Program-made: the position numbers and the translations under genes
DNA from: Forficula auricularia
Lineage: Eukaryota; Arthropoda; Insecta; Dermaptera; Forficulidae
DNA: 64,000 nt
Assembly (NCBI GenBank): GCA_024734495.1
Contig: JALMQS010000099.1
Coordinates: 72,849,764-72,913,763 of the forward strand
Reading direction: 5' to 3'
Notes under the pieces: generated by a model
Database searches by the model: none
Told to the model about the DNA's origin: nothing
What the model saw: only the letters and a program-made list of their open reading frames with translations
Shown here: positions 63,723 to 64,000 of the stretch, piece after piece
How the letters are laid out: every line of letters begins with the position of its first letter
Numbering within the stretch: position 1 is the stretch's first letter

Positions 63723-64000
63723 CTTATTATAATCAGCTTCCGAGTCGACGCGGAAGTGAATTTTTTTAATTTTAAAACCCACTAATAGTTCATGATAAAT
63801 AAAATTTATTAAAATTAGGGAATGAGGAAAAAGCCACTAATAGTTCTTGACAAATAAAATTAATAAAAATTAGGATATTTAAATTATTATTTTAAAACGC
63901 ACTACCTAGTCCAGGGGGACGTTTCGAAAGCTCTTCCTGCCTTCTTGAGGAATTAAAATATTATAAATTGGATTCTTTTAAGGATCTTAGGCCATTATTT
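63723..64000. repeat. AT dispersed repeat with GC core; minus-strand hammerhead-like text
   Basis: TATTATAATCAGCTTCCGAG then TCGACGCGGAAGTG and TTTTAAAACCCACTAATAGT are the units seen at 32 kb. At 63943-63911 (minus) CTCAAGA, AGGCAGGAAGAGCTTTC, GAAACGTC resembles a hammerhead with C5 in place of G5, which should be inactive. Confidence 0.5.

Noticed and set aside
63911..63943. Minus-strand hammerhead near the right edge
   Set aside because: The core reads CTCAAGA; loss of the essential G5 argues against activity.

Overview
This window looks like intergenic or intronic DNA from an AT-rich, transposon-laden arthropod genome, most likely an insect. Fragments resembling the dispersed insect repeats that begin AACCGACTTCAAAAAAGG lie near 12.56 kb and 51.66 kb. 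I found no host protein-coding exon, rRNA, CRISPR array or bacterial-type operon. Almost everything recognisable is a mobile element, a decayed piece of one, or a simple or tandem repeat. Species cannot be fixed from the sequence alone.

The dominant theme is Penelope-like retroelement (PLE) debris carrying hammerhead ribozyme (HHR) motifs. One 5'-truncated PLE at about 51.8-52.8 kb keeps the GIY-YIG endonuclease end of its ORF and, about 200 bp downstream, a complete HHR core. Eight further consensus-fitting HHR cores (CUGANGA, a stem II closed by G-C, GAAA, a cleavable NUH triplet) lie at about 2.24(-), 2.33, 5.32, 12.24, 44.34, 53.76(-), 58.08(-) and 58.80(-) kb. Another set of degenerate or variant copies surrounds them. 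Many sit inside long inverted repeats made of two oppositely oriented PLE terminal repeats. A second family has U3/A8 in place of the core C3/G8 pair.

Layout. 0-2 kb: 148-bp tandem repeat and a non-LTR reverse transcriptase relic. 2-5.5 kb: HHR palindromes, hairpins, a Harbinger-type MITE and an 8-bp-TSD hAT MITE. 6.4-7 kb: ~100-bp tandem repeat. 8-10.7 kb: a Helitron-like GC-hairpin element with an internal tRNA-like sequence, then a Helitron carrying a broken Pif1 helicase. 10.7-12.3 kb: PLE repeats. 12.9-16.5 kb: three long foldback elements around a GC-richer, apparently unique stretch (13.4-14.3 kb). 17.6-19.4 kb: a small Helitron, then three tRNA-like units, one interrupted by a SINE. 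20-23 kb: MITE and an 89-bp AT tandem array. 23-36 kb: PLE inverted repeats, a Harbinger MITE whose empty site is preserved in a paralogous copy at 31.9 kb, and a jockey-type fragment. 36-42 kb: a second near-identical jockey fragment, a SINE and a 1.38-kb foldback. 42-49.5 kb: two ~820-bp Helitrons with G-rich blocks, one inserted next to a HHR-like motif inside a PLE palindrome. 51-64 kb: the PLE, the longest intact jockey fragment (180 codons), a 676-bp palindrome with a HHR, an 8-bp-TSD element, a poly-C-interspersed tandem array, and a Helitron containing PLE debris.

Functionally, no genes here cooperate in a host pathway. The layers are successive insertions, several of them datable relative to one another by nesting and target-site duplications.
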